Shown: positions 21,941 through 23,556 of the stretch, one piece after another
Layout of the letters: each line of letters starts with the position of its first letter
Numbering within the stretch: the first letter of the stretch is position 1
Assembly: GCA_963606965.1 (NCBI GenBank)
Contig: CAVDAL010000041.1
Location: 1-23,556 of the forward strand
DNA from: CAVDAL01 sp963606965
Lineage (GTDB): Bacteria > Actinomycetota > Coriobacteriia > Coriobacteriales > QAMH01
Length of the DNA: 23,556 nt
Direction of reading: 5' to 3'
Program-made: the position numbers and the translations under genes
The notes under the pieces: model-generated
What the model was told of the DNA's origin: nothing
Database searches by the model: none
Seen by the model: the letters and a program-made list of their open reading frames with translations, nothing else

Positions 21941-22357
21941 TCAAATCAAACTTAGTTGTTCGCCACTGTCGCTGTCCTTCGCATTATCTTGCAGTGGCCA
22001 TAAATGCTTACTCATATCAATATTGCCATTAGCTTTAAAAGTCACGCCTTCATCTTCAAGAAGTTTGCGCTGAACAGCTTCCCCACCAAAAACATCATAA
22101 GGAGCTAAAGTGCCCTTTGCATTAACAATTCTATGCGGGTTCAAATTTTGTTCAGGCTCCACCATGCTCATAGCTCTGCCAACTTCACGAGCAGCACCAG
22201 GGTATCCAGCAAGCTCAGCAATCTTTCCATATGTGCAAACAAAACCTTGCGGCACTTTTGCAACCTGTTCATAAACGCGCTTGCAAAATTCTTTATCTAT
22301 CGCTCGCGGCACATAAGGCTTTTTTGCACGTTGATTATTTTCTTCAATCCATTTCAT
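21941..22357 (-). CDS. Alkyltransferase-like (ATL) DNA-binding protein, MGMT family
   Basis: 138 residues matching the C-terminal DNA-binding domain of O6-alkylguanine-DNA alkyltransferases: FCKRVYEQVAKVPQGFVCTYGKIAELAGYPGAAREVGRAM, helix-turn-helix and Arg finger. The active-site motif PCHRV is here NPHRIVN. The alkyl-accepting Cys is replaced (by Pro if NPHR aligns with PCHR), so it should not repair alkyl groups directly. ATL proteins bind O6-alkylguanine and hand the lesion to nucleotide excision repair. The frame is open upstream through the tRNA gene; ATG at 22357 is chosen because family similarity begins there. No clear ribosome binding site is seen before it. Confidence 0.85.
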   Translation of the reverse strand: MKWIEENNQRAKKPYVPRAIDKEFCKRVYEQVAKVPQGFVCTYGKIAELAGYPGAAREVGRAMSMVEPEQNLNPHRIVNAKGTLAPYDVFGGEAVQRKLLEDEGVTFKANGNIDMSKHLWPLQDNAKDSDSGEQLSLI

Positions 22358-22397
22358 AAAAAATAGTGTACGACTCAAAAAAAGCGAAGTGATACAA

Positions 22398-22425
22398 AAA
22401 CGCCCCGCTAAAATGCAGGGCGTTT
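22398..22425 (-). terminator. Terminator after tRNA-Ser
   Basis: AAACGCCC/GGGCGTTT 8-bp stem with a 12-nt loop, followed on the minus strand by TTGT. It lies 8 nt beyond the tRNA 3' end and before the ATL start. Confidence 0.75.
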
Positions 22426-22433
22426 GAAATGTC

Positions 22434-22521
22434 TGGCGGAGGAAGTAGGATTTGAACCCACGGTACCTTGCGGTACAACAGTTTTCAAGACTGCCGCCTT
22501 CAGCCACTCGGCCATTCCTCC
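22434..22521 (-). tRNA. tRNA-Ser (anticodon UGA)
   Basis: 88 nt including an encoded CCA end. Acceptor GGAGGAA pairs with TTCCTCC, with discriminator G. The D arm contains GCCGAGTGGCTGAAGGC and the anticodon loop CTTGAAA carries TGA. A long variable arm (GTACCGCAAGGTAC) typical of serine tRNAs is followed by the T arm GTGGGTTCAAATCCTAC. It lies 36 nt downstream of galU on the same strand. Confidence 0.97.
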
Positions 22522-22529
22522 AAATATTT

Positions 22530-22547
22530 TGCACTTAAAAAAGTGCA
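22530..22547. other. Small hairpin between galU and tRNA-Ser
   Basis: Perfect 7-bp stem TGCACTT/AAGTGCA with a 4-nt loop in the 36-nt gap. No U-tract follows on the minus strand, so a processing site is as likely as a terminator. Confidence 0.35.
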
Positions 22548-22557
22548 CTTGCATATT

Positions 22558-23412
22558 CTACACAAAAAGTGAAGAAAGTGAAGACTTTAAACTGTCAGCG
22601 AGCTTAGAATTGCGCATGGCTAGCTTAATGTTGGCTTCAAGCCATGTTTCAACAGTGCCAGTATCGTGTCCTTCTTCAGGATTTATGACATATGCATAAA
22701 CATCTTCATGCTGCAAAAGTTCAACCAAAGCATCTGTTAATTGAATTTCACCGCCGGCTCCAACAGGCGTATGCGCAAGAAGTTCCATAACTTTTGGCGT
22801 CAACAGATAACGGCCAAAAATTGCAAGATTGCTTGGCGCATCTTCAAGTGATGGCTTTTCAACCATTTTGTCAATCTTCCAGACTCCGCCGCCAAGGTCG
22901 GCACCGCCAATAATTCCAAAGCGGCTCACTTGTTCATCTGGAACAGGAACAACAGCAATCACACTAGCGCCGTCATGCTCTTTAGAAATTTCAAGCAGTT
23001 TTGGACAGATTGTATTATCTGGAACAATAACATCGCCAAGCATAACAATAAATGGCTCATCTGCAGTTTTATCAGCTGCTGCATAAACAGCATGCCCCAA
23101 ACCAAGAGGGTTGTCTTGATAAACAAAGCTTACGTTCAAATTACCAGCAGCTTCAACAGCATCTGCATATGCATCCTTGCCATTAGCACGCAATTGCGCA
23201 ACCAAAGCTTCGTCTTCAGCAAATTGCTGTTCAATTGAAGCTTTTGAAGCTTTGCTAACAATAACAACTTCATCAACATTTGTATCAATTGCTTCTTCAA
23301 CAATATATTGAATAACAGGCTTATCAACTACTGGGAGCATCTCTTTTGGCTGAGCCTTAGTGGCTGGCAAAAAGCGTGAGCCCATGCCAGCCGCAGGAAT
23401 AATTGCTTTCAT
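22558..23412 (-). CDS. galU: UTP-glucose-1-phosphate uridylyltransferase
   Basis: Makes UDP-glucose for cell-envelope polysaccharides and galactose metabolism. 284 residues, usual length. The N-terminal nucleotide-binding motif is AIIPAAGMGSRFLPATKAQPKEMLP with Lys26 of the PKEM segment. VDKPVIQYIVEEA, QDNPLGLGHAV, VMLGDVIVPD, VEKPSLEDAPSNLAIFGRYLL and GEIQLTDAL follow as in GalU. ATG start with AAAGGG about 8 nt upstream, only 12 nt after the thrS stop, so the two are probably cotranscribed. Confidence 0.95.
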   Translation of the reverse strand: MKAIIPAAGMGSRFLPATKAQPKEMLPVVDKPVIQYIVEEAIDTNVDEVVIVSKASKASIEQQFAEDEALVAQLRANGKDAYADAVEAAGNLNVSFVYQDNPLGLGHAVYAAADKTADEPFIVMLGDVIVPDNTICPKLLEISKEHDGASVIAVVPVPDEQVSRFGIIGGADLGGGVWKIDKMVEKPSLEDAPSNLAIFGRYLLTPKVMELLAHTPVGAGGEIQLTDALVELLQHEDVYAYVINPEEGHDTGTVETWLEANIKLAMRNSKLADSLKSSLSSLFV

Positions 23413-23424
23413 GCTATGCGCCCT

Positions 23425-23556
23425 TTACACCTGAGCATCTGCAAGAATTTTGCAGATTTCTTCAACAGACATACTGCCAAGGTCTCCTTCATGACGTTCG
23501 CGCACGCTAACCTGTCCAGATGCAATTTCTTGATCGCCCATAACAAGCATATATGG
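23425..23556 (-). CDS. thrS: Threonyl-tRNA synthetase, C-terminal end (partial)
   Basis: The last 43 codons of a gene running off the window. The peptide begins PYMLVMGDQEIASGQVSVRE, continues RHEGDLGSMSVEEICKILAD and ends AQV. This matches the C-terminal anticodon-binding domain of ThrS (PYMLVVGDKE..., VSVR.R...DLG.M). The 5' part is outside the window. Confidence 0.85.
   Translation of the reverse strand, partial: PYMLVMGDQEIASGQVSVRERHEGDLGSMSVEEICKILADAQV

Noticed and set aside
22358..22534. N-terminal extension of the ATL protein
   Set aside because: The open frame runs through the tRNA-Ser gene and its terminator; family similarity starts at the Met at 22357.

Overview
The window looks like a low-to-mid GC (about 40% by eye) Gram-positive-type chromosome. 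My best guess is a host-associated member of Coriobacteriia (Actinomycetota). The basis is the MurT/GatD pair that amidates lipid II, an ANTAR-domain regulator beside glnA, a glutamate synthase split into separate archaeal-style subunit genes, and type I and type III glutamine synthetases together, all with strong AGGAGG-type ribosome binding sites. This placement is inference; no 16S or marker gene is present.

Layout. Positions 1-6400 hold guaA (minus), a two-gene Phd/YefM-RelE/ParE toxin-antitoxin module (plus) with a textbook promoter and overlapping operator, and the minus-strand run pyrG-murT-gatD. Positions 6400-13850 are a minus-strand nitrogen-assimilation block. In transcription order it is a glutamine amidotransferase subunit, an FMN/Fe-S glutamate synthase subunit, a multi-cluster ferredoxin, a FAD/NAD(P)H oxidoreductase and a GXGXG subunit (a modular GOGAT), then glnA (GSI) and an ANTAR regulator with a degenerate receiver. 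Positions 13856-17061 are an accessory island of lower GC: a 5'-truncated AAA/DUF4143 ATPase relic, then a compact overlapping cassette of a DUF4417 protein, a toxin-like SGHFKP-domain protein, a small unknown protein and the RNA 2'-phosphotransferase KptA. About 850 bp without a convincing gene (17062-17913) holds a hairpin cluster, three imperfect 51-nt dyad repeats and the glnN promoter. Positions 17914-21807 are glnN (GSIII)-amtB-glnK on the plus strand, ending in a strong terminator. Positions 21941-23556 are minus strand: the 3' end of thrS, galU, tRNA-Ser(UGA) and an alkyltransferase-like (ATL) gene.

How it fits together. AmtB and its PII partner control ammonium entry, the two glutamine synthetases make glutamine, and the modular GOGAT makes glutamate. 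GuaA, PyrG and GatD use glutamine as nitrogen donor for GMP, CTP and amidated lipid II. Terminator hairpins sit directly before the ribosome binding sites of the first GOGAT gene and of glnN, with no room for a promoter after them, and another hairpin precedes amtB. In the GOGAT and amtB leaders a small hairpin with an A-N-N-G-N-N hexaloop, the signature described for ANTAR RNA targets, overlaps the 5' arm of the terminator. A similar hairpin lies in the leader of the ANTAR gene itself. The main hypothesis from this window is therefore an ANTAR antitermination regulon covering GOGAT, amtB and possibly glnN. The second point of interest is the KptA/DUF4417 cassette, whose DUF4417 gene is interrupted by one in-frame TGA. 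The third is the set of three 51-nt dyad repeats upstream of glnN.
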